From assembly GCF_001577755.1 (NCBI RefSeq), contig NZ_CP010776.1, positions 744,001 through 808,000 on the forward strand: a stretch of 64,000 nucleotides of DNA, read 5' to 3'. Under the pieces are notes generated by a model that did no database searches, had not been told where the DNA came from, and saw only the letters and a list, made by a program, of their open reading frames with translations. The position numbers and the translations under genes were made by a program. How positions within the stretch are numbered: the first letter of the stretch is position 1; each line of letters opens with the position of its first letter. Below, piece after piece: positions 28,170-36,336 of the stretch. This DNA comes from Rufibacter sp. DG15C. Lineage in GTDB: Bacteria; Bacteroidota; Bacteroidia; Cytophagales; Hymenobacteraceae.

Positions 28170-28213
28170 TTCCGTTTTTGGCCTGTTTTCTGAAAAACAG
28201 GCCAAAAACGGAA
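28170..28213. repeat. Dispersed palindrome, copy 10
   Basis: A nearly perfect hairpin, GGCCTGTTTTC with CAGGCC, with flanks TTC/GAA; begins 4 bp after the metH stop and is followed by a T-run at 28219-28224. Confidence 0.9.
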
Positions 28214-28248
28214 AAAGCTTTTTTATAATCAGGGTTTCCTTCTCTTCT

Positions 28249-28336
28249 GTCATCCTGAAAGGAACTTGTGAGCAAACTAAATAAGCGCCTGAGTAAACGC
28301 TATTACAACTTGCCCACAAGTTCCTTTCAGGATGAC
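28249..28336. repeat. MITE-like 88-bp element with 22-bp inverted ends
   Basis: Left end 28249-28270 (GTCATCCTGAAAGGAACTTG plus TG) is an exact reverse complement of 28315-28336; 44 bp lie between. A one-mismatch copy of one end occurs at 61578-61599. No ORF; possibly a miniature mobile element or mobile hairpin between metH and metF. Confidence 0.7.
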
Positions 28337-28463
28337 AAAGGGGGTTAAGGAAATTGAGGAAACTACATTAGAGGCAAAACCTCTTAAAGACATCCTTTAC
28401 ATCGCCTAGGGCGAACAGAAACGACTAATCGCCAACAGGCAAAAAATACCCGACACTACGTCA

Positions 28464-29417
28464 ATGAAAGTAACAGAGCATTTACAGAACGCCACTTCTA
28501 CCCTTTTCTCTTTTGAGATTCTGCCTCCTGTAAAAGGGAAAAGCATCCAGTCCATTTATGAAGGCATTGACCCTTTGATGGAGTTCAACCCGCCGTTTAT
28601 CAACGTGACCTACCACCGCGAGGAGTACGTATTCAAAGAGCGTGGCAACGGGTTGCTGGAGAAAATCACCATCCGGAAGCGGCCTGGTACGGTAGGGATT
28701 TGTTCGGCTATTATGAACAAGTACAAGGTAGACACGGTGCCGCACATCATCTGTGGGGGCTTCAGTAAAGAGGACACCGAGAACGCCTTGATGGACCTCA
28801 ACTTCCTGGGTATTGACAACGTGCTCTTGCTGCGCGGCGATGCCGTGAAAACGGAGGCCCATTTCCGTCCGCACACAGATGGGCACGCCCACGCTTCTGA
28901 CCTTATCCAGCAGGTAGTGCAACTCAACCACGGCCAGTACCTGGACGAGGAAATGGAAAACCCCACGCCCACGGACTTCTGCATTGGTGTGGCCGGTTAC
29001 CCAGAAAAGCACGTAGAAGCGCCAAACCTAGCCACCGACCTCAAGTACCTCAAGCAGAAGGTAGATTTAGGTGCCCAGTACATCATCACGCAGATGTTTT
29101 TTGACAACAAGAAGTTCTGTGACTTTGTGACCGCCTGCCGTGAAGCTGGGATTACGGTTCCTATCATTCCGGGGCTGAAGCCTTTGACCACGCGCAACCA
29201 GCTCACTGTGTTACCACGCTTCTTCAACATTGACTTGCCCGAGGATTTGGTGAACGCCGTAGATGCTTGCAAAACGCCGCAAGATGTGAAACAGGTGGGC
29301 ATTGAGTGGACCATTCAACAGTGCAAGGAGTTGGTAAACTTTGGCGTACCATGCCTGCACTTCTACACCATGAGTAAGTCTGAGGCAACTGCTGCCGTAG
29401 CCAGAGCCATTTTCTAA
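28464..29417 (+). CDS. metF: 5,10-methylenetetrahydrofolate reductase
   Basis: A 317-residue TIM-barrel flavoenzyme that makes the 5-methyl-THF used by MetH. Family signatures are FSFEILPPVKGKSI near the N-terminus, NVTYHREEY, LLLRGD, and AQYIITQMFFDNKKFCDFV (about 206-224). It lies 298 bp behind metH, separated by a palindrome copy and a MITE-like element, so it may be read through from metH or have its own start. Confidence 0.96.
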   Translation: MKVTEHLQNATSTLFSFEILPPVKGKSIQSIYEGIDPLMEFNPPFINVTYHREEYVFKERGNGLLEKITIRKRPGTVGICSAIMNKYKVDTVPHIICGGFSKEDTENALMDLNFLGIDNVLLLRGDAVKTEAHFRPHTDGHAHASDLIQQVVQLNHGQYLDEEMENPTPTDFCIGVAGYPEKHVEAPNLATDLKYLKQKVDLGAQYIITQMFFDNKKFCDFVTACREAGITVPIIPGLKPLTTRNQLTVLPRFFNIDLPEDLVNAVDACKTPQDVKQVGIEWTIQQCKELVNFGVPCLHFYTMSKSEATAAVARAIF

Positions 29418-29420
29418 AAC

Positions 29421-29459
29421 TCGCTTTTGGCCTGTTTCCTAGAAAACAACCTAAAAACG
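29421..29459. repeat. Dispersed palindrome, copy 11
   Basis: CGCTTTTGGCCTGTTTCCTAG left half, CCTAAAAACG right arm; 3 bp past the metF stop and fused to the terminator that follows. Confidence 0.78.
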
Positions 29460-29498
29460 AAAGAGGCGAGACTATCATAGTCTCGCCTCTTTCGTTTT
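29454..29498. terminator. Bidirectional terminator between convergent genes
   Basis: A 21-bp perfect stem (29454-29474 with 29478-29498) with a 3-nt loop, A-rich left and T-rich right, serving metF (+) and the aspartoacylase-like gene (-). Confidence 0.88.
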
Positions 29499-29515
29499 AC
29501 AAACACTAGGTTTGC

Positions 29516-30454
29516 TTAGTAGCCAATATGCAGAATGGCATCTCCTTGGTTCACAACGGGCATATTGTTGAGGCCAATAACGAAACCGCTCACCGGGGAG
29601 ATGATGGGGTGACTAGCAAAACCATATGGGTCTGCCAGCGTGCCAATCTGCTGCCCGTGGTTAATCACTTGGCCATTCTTCACAAAGCTCCTGAACAAGC
29701 CTGCCAGCGGCGCCCGTACCCACGTATCTTTCTGACAGACAATAGGCGGCTGCGACACAGGTGTGGACGTATGGATGATGCCCAAATGGTGCATGACCCG
29801 GTGTGTGCCCTCAATGGCAATATCAATGCCGGCTTCATCAAAGCGCAGAGACTCACCGGTCTCATACACAATAATGGACTTACCCATCTGCGAGGCCTCT
29901 TTGCGAAGCGACCCTAGCCTTAGGTTGGAGTTTAGGATGTACGGCGCCCCAAAGGCATGGGCTAGGCGGGCGTTGGTTTCCTCTTCCAGCACACAGCGTA
30001 TCTGCGGAAAGTTGGACCGGCTGGCCCCGCCCGTATGGAAGTCAATCCCATAATCTACCAGCGGTAGTATCTCTTTGGTGAACCTATGTGCCACGCGGCT
30101 GGCAAGAGAGCCGTTGGCATTCCCCGGGAAACTCCGGTTCACGTCCTTGCCGTCTGGCACCTCACGGGAGAAGTTCAGGAAGCCATAGATGTTGAGCACC
30201 GGAATGGCAATGACAGAGCCCCGCTCGGGCTGTAGCATGTTCCTTCTAATCATGCGCCGGATAATCTCAATGCCGTTCACCTCATCGCCGTGCATACCGG
30301 CCATGAGCAACAATACCGGCCCTGGCTCCTTCGCCCGGAAGACGTGCACGGGAATGTCAATCTCGGTACCGCTGGGTAGCCTGGAAATCGCTAACCTGAT
30401 TAAGATGTTTTCGCCGGGCTGAATGGCTATCTCATTGATGATCATCTCCGCCAT
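29516..30454 (-). CDS. Succinylglutamate desuccinylase/aspartoacylase family hydrolase (M14-like)
   Basis: A 312-residue zinc carboxypeptidase-fold protein. Zn ligands lie in [14 protein letters not shown] (H and E, about residues 55-68) and in [10 protein letters not shown] (about 135-145). The C-terminal third resembles the beta-barrel of bacterial AstE/AspA relatives. It is the last gene of a RimB-like/RimK/M14-like set and overlaps rimK by 23 bp. An attractive inference is that it acts on glutamyl or acylated amino acid products linked to RimK; the substrate is unknown. A second ATG lies 3 codons in. Confidence 0.87.
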   Translation of the reverse strand: MAEMIINEIAIQPGENILIRLAISRLPSGTEIDIPVHVFRAKEPGPVLLLMAGMHGDEVNGIEIIRRMIRRNMLQPERGSVIAIPVLNIYGFLNFSREVPDGKDVNRSFPGNANGSLASRVAHRFTKEILPLVDYGIDFHTGGASRSNFPQIRCVLEEETNARLAHAFGAPYILNSNLRLGSLRKEASQMGKSIIVYETGESLRFDEAGIDIAIEGTHRVMHHLGIIHTSTPVSQPPIVCQKDTWVRAPLAGLFRSFVKNGQVINHGQQIGTLADPYGFASHPIISPVSGFVIGLNNMPVVNQGDAILHIGY

Positions 30455-31367
30455 CGCCGGTGGTTTTCTTTTTGGTGGTTTTAGTGGCTTTCTTGTTGAC
30501 CAGCAACTCTGTAAACTCTATGATTTTACCGGCAATGTCTTTCTGGGTAGCTCTCTCAATGCCCTCCAGACCTGGAGATGAGTTTACCTCCAGAATTAAG
30601 GGGCCGCGTTTGGATTGCAGCATGTCTACGCCGGCCACATCCAGGCCCAATGATTTGGCGGCCATGAGGGCGGCGGCTTTCTCGGCGCGGGAAAGTTTGA
30701 TGAGCGTGGCGCTGCCGCCGCGGTGCAGGTTAGACCTGAACTCACCTTCCTTGCCCTGCCGTTTCATGGCACCTACTACTTCGCCGTTTACTACAAACAC
30801 ACGTATGTCGGCGCCTTTACTTTCGGCTATGAACTCCTGCACAATGATACGCGCTTTTAAGTTATGGAAGGCTTCAATCACAGATTCGGCGGCTTTGCCG
30901 GTCTCTGCCAGTACCACGCCCAGGCCTTGGGTGCCTTCCAGCAGTTTAATCACCAGGGGAGCACCGCCTACTTCCTCTATCAGCTGCTTAACTTCTTTGG
31001 AGTAGTTGGTGAAGGCGGTTTTGGGCATACCCAGCCCAGCGCGGGCCATAATCTGCAAGGAGCGCAGTTTGTCTCTTGAGCGCACAATGGACTGGCTGGC
31101 CACCACGCTTTTTACTTTCATCATCTCAAACTGGCGCACCACGGCCGTGCCGTAGAACGTGACAGAGGCGCCAATGCGCGGAATGATGGCGTCAATACCA
31201 GTGAGCAGTTCGCCTTTGTAAAGGATGTGGGGCGCGCCTTTTTCCATGACCAAGTCACAGCGCAGGTGGTCCAGCACCACGGTTTCGTGGCCGCGTTGCT
31301 GCGCAGCTTCTACTAACCGGCGGGTAGAGTACAGCCGGGCATTACGCGAGAGGATCGCTATCTTCAT
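30432..31367 (-). CDS. rimK: RimK-type alpha-L-glutamate ligase (ATP-grasp)
   Basis: A 311-residue ATP-grasp ligase; RimK adds glutamates to the C-terminus of ribosomal protein S6 in E. coli. Visible: N-terminal [35 protein letters not shown], the ATP-grasp loop [18 protein letters not shown], and the metal site region [15 protein letters not shown]. It has a Lys-rich C-terminal tail ([13 protein letters not shown]), as does the RimB-like protein beside it. It overlaps that gene by 4 bp and the hydrolase gene by 23 bp. Confidence 0.93.
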   Translation of the reverse strand: MKIAILSRNARLYSTRRLVEAAQQRGHETVVLDHLRCDLVMEKGAPHILYKGELLTGIDAIIPRIGASVTFYGTAVVRQFEMMKVKSVVASQSIVRSRDKLRSLQIMARAGLGMPKTAFTNYSKEVKQLIEEVGGAPLVIKLLEGTQGLGVVLAETGKAAESVIEAFHNLKARIIVQEFIAESKGADIRVFVVNGEVVGAMKRQGKEGEFRSNLHRGGSATLIKLSRAEKAAALMAAKSLGLDVAGVDMLQSKRGPLILEVNSSPGLEGIERATQKDIAGKIIEFTELLVNKKATKTTKKKTTGDGGDDHQ

Positions 31368-31864
31368 GAGGTCTGGTCTTTTTTCTTGGGTACTCTTTTG
31401 GCCTTGGTGGCTTTCTTGTTTTTGGCTTTGAGCGACAGGTTCTTTTTAGAAACGTCTACCACAAACCGGCGCCGCAACAGCGTACGGCCCAACAGCACAG
31501 GGTATTTCAAGTCGCTTCTGTCAGAGAGGGAGAACTCGGTCTCAATCTCCTGTCCGTGCACTACAATGCTAGTACGAATGATGTAGCGTTCCTGTACATC
31601 GCCAAACGAACTTTTTACATTGCGCAGCGTGAAGTCATTGAACTCAAAGGCTTTGTGGTTGTAGGCCGGGTGCGAAGGGTCCAGCAACTCAAAGTGAATG
31701 GCCTTGCGTCCGTCTGCCTGCGTCACTTCTCTAATGTTGTTGCAATGGATGGACGAGGTAAACGCCCCAGTGTCAATCTTGGCTTCTACCTCAAACAACT
31801 CCAGCCCGGGAAAGTCCACCATCTCCCGTCTGCCAATGATTTTTTTCTCAAGACTCTCTGTCAT
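31364..31864 (-). CDS. RimB-like retropepsin-fold aspartic protease (ATP-dependent zinc protease family)
   Basis: A 166-residue protein of the DUF785/RimB family. The single catalytic D31-T-G motif ([11 protein letters not shown]), the [16 protein letters not shown] segment and the domain length fit retropepsin-like proteases that work as dimers. In Pseudomonas RimB modulates RimK activity; here it is first in the cluster, with an ATGA overlap with rimK. The C-terminus is Lys-rich (about 148-166). Confidence 0.85.
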   Translation of the reverse strand: MTESLEKKIIGRREMVDFPGLELFEVEAKIDTGAFTSSIHCNNIREVTQADGRKAIHFELLDPSHPAYNHKAFEFNDFTLRNVKSSFGDVQERYIIRTSIVVHGQEIETEFSLSDRSDLKYPVLLGRTLLRRRFVVDVSKKNLSLKAKNKKATKAKRVPKKKDQTS

Positions 31865-31893
31865 ACTGCTAAAAGCTAAGGGTCTGTGCGTGT

Positions 31894-31931
31894 CGTTTCT
31901 CGGCTAATTTCTGAAAAACAGGCCAAAAACG
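31894..31931. repeat. Dispersed palindrome, copy 12
   Basis: Left arm decayed (CGTTTCTCGGC), right arm GGCCAAAAACG intact; between the rimB-like start and the 32010-32588 gene stop. Confidence 0.7.
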
Positions 31932-32009
31932 GTTGTCTCTTTTACGTGTTGCTGGTAACATGGAGAGGTTCAGGGGGAAAGAATTTGAGTTGGAAGTGTT
32001 AGGACTTAC

Positions 32010-32588
32010 TCATGAACTACTTCTCTCAAAAATGATAGTTGCTTTATCCTTTAGGAAAGCGACTTTAAACCATTGCTTTTTAATATTGGAATAAACGATT
32101 TCTATATCCGCTTCATTTATATGCTTAGTTAAATTTCTGTACTCTCTAGTGACTCCAATTTTCTGGCTGGTGGTATCAACCTTGAAATCACTCTGCATAG
32201 ATATTAGTCTCTTAATAGAATTGAAATCGCCCTCTTCTAACTTAATGACAGCAGATGCCCAATAGTCACCATGTAAGTCAGGGTATTCAGAAGCTTTAGC
32301 TGTGATGGTTCCAGATATAGGGAATTCTATTCCAGTATTGTGACTGAACTCATCTTTGTAAAAACTGTCAAGAGGGAAAATTGCAATCCATGTGGTAATT
32401 AGAGCTGTTAATAAAATTAGGCTAATGTAAGCCCTGTTTATTTGTCCACTAGCTTTTCGGGTTAGCTTCCCACTCTTAAACAACCATTTCTTGAGAGGTA
32501 AGTACCCAACGTATAGAAGTCCGCCTACAAGACCAAATCCTATACTAAACACAATAAATAGAATCACACCAATTATAATCGGTCCCAT
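32010..32588 (-). CDS. Hypothetical membrane protein, low GC
   Basis: A 192-residue protein of no recognised family. Two membrane helices (about 4-27 and 51-70) are separated by a positively charged loop (KKWLFKSGKLTRKASG), followed by a soluble domain of about 120 residues that should be outside the cytoplasm. It is more A/T-rich than its neighbours, which may mean recent acquisition. A terminator after the next upstream gene isolates it. Confidence 0.65.
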   Translation of the reverse strand: MGPIIIGVILFIVFSIGFGLVGGLLYVGYLPLKKWLFKSGKLTRKASGQINRAYISLILLTALITTWIAIFPLDSFYKDEFSHNTGIEFPISGTITAKASEYPDLHGDYWASAVIKLEEGDFNSIKRLISMQSDFKVDTTSQKIGVTREYRNLTKHINEADIEIVYSNIKKQWFKVAFLKDKATIIFERSSS

Positions 32589-32622
32589 CTGATATTAATT
32601 AAACCCGAGACCAATATAAAAA

Positions 32623-32658
32623 GAAAAGGAGCCGTACGTTCAAGCACGGCTCCTTTTC
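32623..32658. terminator. Intrinsic terminator
   Basis: 13-bp stem GAAAAGGAGCCGT/ACGGCTCCTTTTC with a 10-nt loop, 21 bp past the stop of the sorbosone dehydrogenase-like gene. Confidence 0.85.
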
Positions 32659-32679
32659 ATAAATCAATTTTCTTACAGC

Positions 32680-33888
32680 TTACTTTCCGCTGTAGGTGAT
32701 GCGGTAGATGGCGTCGTTCATATCATCAGAAACCAATAGAGAGCCGTCTGGCATTACTTCTACATCTACGGGGCGTCCCCATTCTTTGCCTTCCTGCAAC
32801 CAACCAGCCGCGAAGGGTGAGAACGTGGTTTTGCCTTGCGCATCTGTTCGTACCAAGCTCACCCGGTAACCAATTTTCTCGGTTCGGTTCCAAGAGCCGT
32901 GCTCGGCTATGAAGATTTGCTTGCGGTAGTTTTCTGGGAACATGGTGCCGGTGTAGAACTCCATGCCCAGCGTTCCGCCGTGCGGGTTTAGTTTCTGCAC
33001 AGGAGCAGTGTAGTCAGCGCAGTTCTTGCCTTTGCCAAACTCAGGGTCCAGCACATCGCCGGCGTGGCAGAACGGGTACCCGAAGTGCATGCCCTTTTTA
33101 GGCGCTTTGTTCAGTTCATCTGCGGGCGTGTTGTCGCCCATCAGATCACGGCCATTGTCAGTGAACCAGAGTTCTTTGGTGTCTGGGTGCCAGTCAAAAC
33201 CCACGGTGTTGCGCACGCCGTTGGCAAAGACTTCCAGGCCAGAGCCGTCTGGGTTCATGCGGTTAATGGCGGCGTACACGGGCTTCTCAGAAAGGCAGAT
33301 GTTACACGGCGCACCCACCGGCACGTACAGTTTATCATCTGGCCCGAAGGCGATGTACTTCCAGCCGTGGTGCTCCTCTGTGGGGAATTTGTCATAGACC
33401 ACCACCGGCTTAGGCGGGTTCTTGAGGTTGGCTTCAATGTTGTCATAGCGCAGGATGCGGTGAATCTCGGCTACGTACAGAGAGCCGTTTCTAAAAGCCA
33501 CGCCGTTGGGCATTCTCAGGCCGGTGGCAATGGTAATGACCTCATCAGCTTTGTTGTCTTTGTTGCGGTCCACAATGGCGTACACACTGCCTTTGTCGCG
33601 GGTACCCACAAACAGGGTGCCGTTGGGCGTGAGCGTCATAGAGCGGGCATTCACCACTTTCTGGGCGTAGTAGCTGATTTTAAAGCCGTCTGGCATCACA
33701 ATCTTGGCCAGGTTGCCTTCGGTGGCGGGTTCTTCGGTGACGTTCTCAGAGAGGGTGTCCTGGGCTTCAGTGGAAGGCTTCTCCCCTTCGGCGTTGGCGT
33801 TGGGTTTGTTGCTGTCTGAGGAACAGCTCATCTGGAACGCCAGGGCCAGGCCCAACACGCTCCATTTAACGGTAGAAAGTCTTTTCAT
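32680..33888 (-). CDS. Sorbosone/glucose dehydrogenase-like lipoprotein (beta-propeller)
   Basis: A 402-residue predicted lipoprotein: signal with FQMSC (Cys about 22), an acidic linker to about residue 60, then a six-bladed beta-propeller of the GSDH family. Typical segments are SLYVAEIHRILRYDN, HHGWKYIAFGPDDKLYVPVGAPCN and LWFTDNGRDLMGDN, and GSWNRTEKIGYRVS. Family members are PQQ- and calcium-dependent sugar dehydrogenases in the periplasm or at the membrane; activity here is inferred. Confidence 0.88.
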   Translation of the reverse strand: MKRLSTVKWSVLGLALAFQMSCSSDSNKPNANAEGEKPSTEAQDTLSENVTEEPATEGNLAKIVMPDGFKISYYAQKVVNARSMTLTPNGTLFVGTRDKGSVYAIVDRNKDNKADEVITIATGLRMPNGVAFRNGSLYVAEIHRILRYDNIEANLKNPPKPVVVYDKFPTEEHHGWKYIAFGPDDKLYVPVGAPCNICLSEKPVYAAINRMNPDGSGLEVFANGVRNTVGFDWHPDTKELWFTDNGRDLMGDNTPADELNKAPKKGMHFGYPFCHAGDVLDPEFGKGKNCADYTAPVQKLNPHGGTLGMEFYTGTMFPENYRKQIFIAEHGSWNRTEKIGYRVSLVRTDAQGKTTFSPFAAGWLQEGKEWGRPVDVEVMPDGSLLVSDDMNDAIYRITYSGK

Positions 33889-33950
33889 AGATTCGTGAGT
33901 GGTTATTCGTTGTTCGTTAATCGAAGGTAAAATGAAGTATTACCCATTTC

Positions 33951-33988
33951 CGTTTTCAGGCTATTTTCTGGAAAACAGGCCAAAAACG
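33951..33988. repeat. Dispersed palindrome, copy 13
   Basis: CGTTTTCAGGC with GGCCAAAAACG around TTTTCTGGAAAA; 38 bp past the alpha/beta hydrolase stop (minus strand). Confidence 0.82.
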
Positions 33989-34026
33989 CAACAAGGTAAA
34001 TAGGAATTAGTTTGGGTGTACGCGCC

Positions 34027-34842
34027 CTACAGATTCTTGGCCGAGCGGCGGTGGTTCTTCAGCCAGGAGGCCACATCATAGAGCAGGTGCGTATGCCCAG
34101 CGTTCAAAATCACCAAGTTGTGTTTGCGCAGGGCTTTCAGGAACACCTCCAGCCGTTTAGGCGAAATAATCTGGTCATACTTGCCCAGAAAAACGGTCAC
34201 TTCCATGTCACTTTGGTTCAGTAGTTTTACCACGTTCCTGATGTCAAAGGTGAGGTTTCTAAAGGCGGTCCAACTGCGGTACACGCGCAGGCGCTTTTCC
34301 TGGGAGTTCATCTGCCAGTTGGCAAACTTCACCAGTCCCGAGTCCACCACCCGCTTGCGCTCCAGCCAACCCAATGTCTGGAAGAACCGCGTGGGCCGTA
34401 GCACGATGCGTTTGAACAAGCCCTGCAACCACCCCGGGTAGGTGGCAATGTTGTAGAGCAGATGCGTCTTGATGCCGTCGGGCGCAATGAGGTAGAGCTC
34501 GTCCATCTGCCCATGGAACTTCTCCAGCGTAGCCAGCGCGAACTTCCCTCCCATACTGAACGCCATTACAGAGAACCGTTCCACTTTTTCCTTTTCCAGC
34601 AAAGCCTGCACAAACTCCTGCAGTCGGGCTTTGGTGAGCGGTTGATCAGTCTTACTCAAGGTACTGCCCCCATGGAAGAATAAATCCACGGCGTACACGG
34701 TGTAGTCTGGGTGCAAGGTGCGCGCCATCACGTCAAAGTAATGTCCCTCCTGCCCATACCCATGAAACGCCAAGAGCGCCTTGGGGCCGTGGCCTAACTT
34801 TCGGTAGTGGAGCTTAGAGGTTTGCAGTCTGATGATGGACAC
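34027..34842 (-). CDS. Alpha/beta-fold hydrolase
   Basis: A 271-residue hydrolase with the oxyanion-region motif LAFHGYGQEGHYFD, nucleophile elbow AFSMGG (Ser about 95), the acid in LGKYDQI and the catalytic His in NAGHTHLL near the C-terminus. Substrate unknown. There is no ATG at the right place: GTG at 34842 gives MSIIRLQTSKLHYRK, and a TTG lies three codons further upstream. Confidence 0.85.
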   Translation of the reverse strand: MSIIRLQTSKLHYRKLGHGPKALLAFHGYGQEGHYFDVMARTLHPDYTVYAVDLFFHGGSTLSKTDQPLTKARLQEFVQALLEKEKVERFSVMAFSMGGKFALATLEKFHGQMDELYLIAPDGIKTHLLYNIATYPGWLQGLFKRIVLRPTRFFQTLGWLERKRVVDSGLVKFANWQMNSQEKRLRVYRSWTAFRNLTFDIRNVVKLLNQSDMEVTVFLGKYDQIISPKRLEVFLKALRKHNLVILNAGHTHLLYDVASWLKNHRRSAKNL

Positions 34843-34884
34843 TGGAAGCAATTTTGGTGATTTTCTCTATACGAGAGGTGCTGG

Positions 34885-34922
34885 CGTTTTTAGCTTGTTT
34901 TGGTGAAAAGAGGCGGAAAATG
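34885..34922. repeat. Dispersed palindrome, copy 14 (GGTG-centre subtype)
   Basis: CGTTTTTAGCTTGTTTTGGTG followed by a decayed right arm. The TTTTGGTGAAA centre is shared only with copy 15. It ends 4 bp past the stop of the 34927-35589 gene. Confidence 0.7.
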
Positions 34923-34926
34923 AGAT

Positions 34927-35589
34927 TTACTCAAAATCTTCTTTCACTTTCGATTTGTGCACCGTTGCTCCTTTCAATGTAGTAATTGCCCAACTATGCG
35001 TATCAAGTTCTGAATCGTAGAACCTAAAGTCATTGTTGTCACAACAAGGTCTTACAACAGTTTTAAAGTGGATTTTACTGTTCTTCTTCTCTAAAAATTC
35101 TGCATTGATTAGATATCCAGGAAAGCGATGGAGTTGATAAACACCATTCTTGTTTTGGAAGATATATACTGCGTTTATATCCCAATTGACATATTGGTCT
35201 ATCGCTGATGAATAGATAATATCTAAATCTTCATCATTATCCAAATCAATCAAATAGAAATCACTCAGCCTGCACGCTAATCCATTCCCAATAGATGCAG
35301 GACTACTGGTTTTACTGTCCCATCTGTAGCAGTCATTCTCAAGAAACACAAAAGCATTTTCTTGCATTGCGCTTTTGACCGCTTTGTCCACCATGTGCAT
35401 CTTTTCAGCTTTAGTGAAAACAGCTTCAAATGGCTTCAAATCAAATAGTCTGATGCTAGTAATTTTAGCGGTATCGACTTGGGGCACAGCACTTCCATCT
35501 GAATAAGAACTCTTAACTATTTGAGTCTCCTTCAGAGTGCAAAATTGAAATATCAAGGCGAGTAAGAAAACCAGAGATATATCTCTCAT
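34927..35589 (-). CDS. Hypothetical secreted or lipid-linked protein, low GC
   Basis: A 220-residue protein of no recognised family. The N-terminal hydrophobic segment (about 4-17, followed by Cys17) looks like a signal, although the lipobox (FQFC) is poor. YLIDLDNDEDLDII (about 130-143) resembles a calcium-binding FG-GAP/VCBS-type loop. It is lower in GC than its neighbours and is bracketed by two palindromes of the same rare subtype (copies 14 and 15). Confidence 0.62.
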   Translation of the reverse strand: MRDISLVFLLALIFQFCTLKETQIVKSSYSDGSAVPQVDTAKITSIRLFDLKPFEAVFTKAEKMHMVDKAVKSAMQENAFVFLENDCYRWDSKTSSPASIGNGLACRLSDFYLIDLDNDEDLDIIYSSAIDQYVNWDINAVYIFQNKNGVYQLHRFPGYLINAEFLEKKNSKIHFKTVVRPCCDNNDFRFYDSELDTHSWAITTLKGATVHKSKVKEDFE

Positions 35590-35639
35590 TTTTTACAATT
35601 CAATTCCAGACAGGTATTTAACTACTAAGTGAACCTAGG

Positions 35640-35677
35640 CGTTTTTAGCTTATTTTGGTGAAATGAGGCAAAAAATG
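35640..35677. repeat. Dispersed palindrome, copy 15 (GGTG-centre subtype)
   Basis: CGTTTTTAGCTTATTTTGGTG left half nearly identical to copy 14, in the same orientation, 718-755 bp away from it. Confidence 0.7.
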
Positions 35678-35704
35678 GGAGTTAATCAATCTCTTAGAAT
35701 TAAT

Positions 35705-36298
35705 TCATTTAGAAGTTGTAGTATCACGACTAATTCTAATTGTATTAATAGACTTCAAGAAAAGGACACTATTTTTTGGCTTTAGATTATTACCTGAAAA
35801 TCTCAATTGAATATTCCCAATTGGGCCATTTCCTAAGCTATCAAAGTAAACGCCGGTTATTCCTGTGCCAGGCTTTTTAGGAGTCATTATACTAGCCCTA
35901 AATCCATCAATTATTTTATTCTCCAACCTTTGTTTTCTATAAGGCTCTAAATCAGAACTTGATACAATTTCTTTATCTAAAAAAATAAAGCCCGTAGTAT
36001 CTCTACCTCTTTCTATGAAAATCTTCCTCAAGTTAGCGGGATAAACTTTTAGGCTTTCTTCTTCCAAAGCACCTGAGTAAAAGCCATAATCAAATTGCAA
36101 AGTATCTCCATCCTCAGTAACTATCGCTTTAATATGAGAATCAATCCCTTTCAAATCTACCACTCTCCAAGTTTTGGATAAGTCAACTTGAAATGCTTCA
36201 AAATCTACAGTTTGAAATTCGTGATTCTCATTTTTCCGGCATGAGGCACAAATTATTAACAAGATTATTAGAGATAGAAGGTTCGGCTTAAAAGTCAT
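35705..36298 (-). CDS. Hypothetical lipoprotein, low GC
   Basis: A 197-residue predicted lipoprotein: hydrophobic signal with lipobox ICASC (Cys20), then a globular domain containing LSKTWRVVDLKGIDSHIKA and no family I recognise. The gene is A/T-rich compared with the hexosaminidase gene upstream of it. It could belong to the same acquired patch as the 34927-35589 gene. Confidence 0.62.
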   Translation of the reverse strand: MTFKPNLLSLIILLIICASCRKNENHEFQTVDFEAFQVDLSKTWRVVDLKGIDSHIKAIVTEDGDTLQFDYGFYSGALEEESLKVYPANLRKIFIERGRDTTGFIFLDKEIVSSSDLEPYRKQRLENKIIDGFRASIMTPKKPGTGITGVYFDSLGNGPIGNIQLRFSGNNLKPKNSVLFLKSINTIRISRDTTTSK

Positions 36299-36336
36299 TC
36301 CAATTGTAATAAAGATTCTAATTTCTTTTAACCGAA

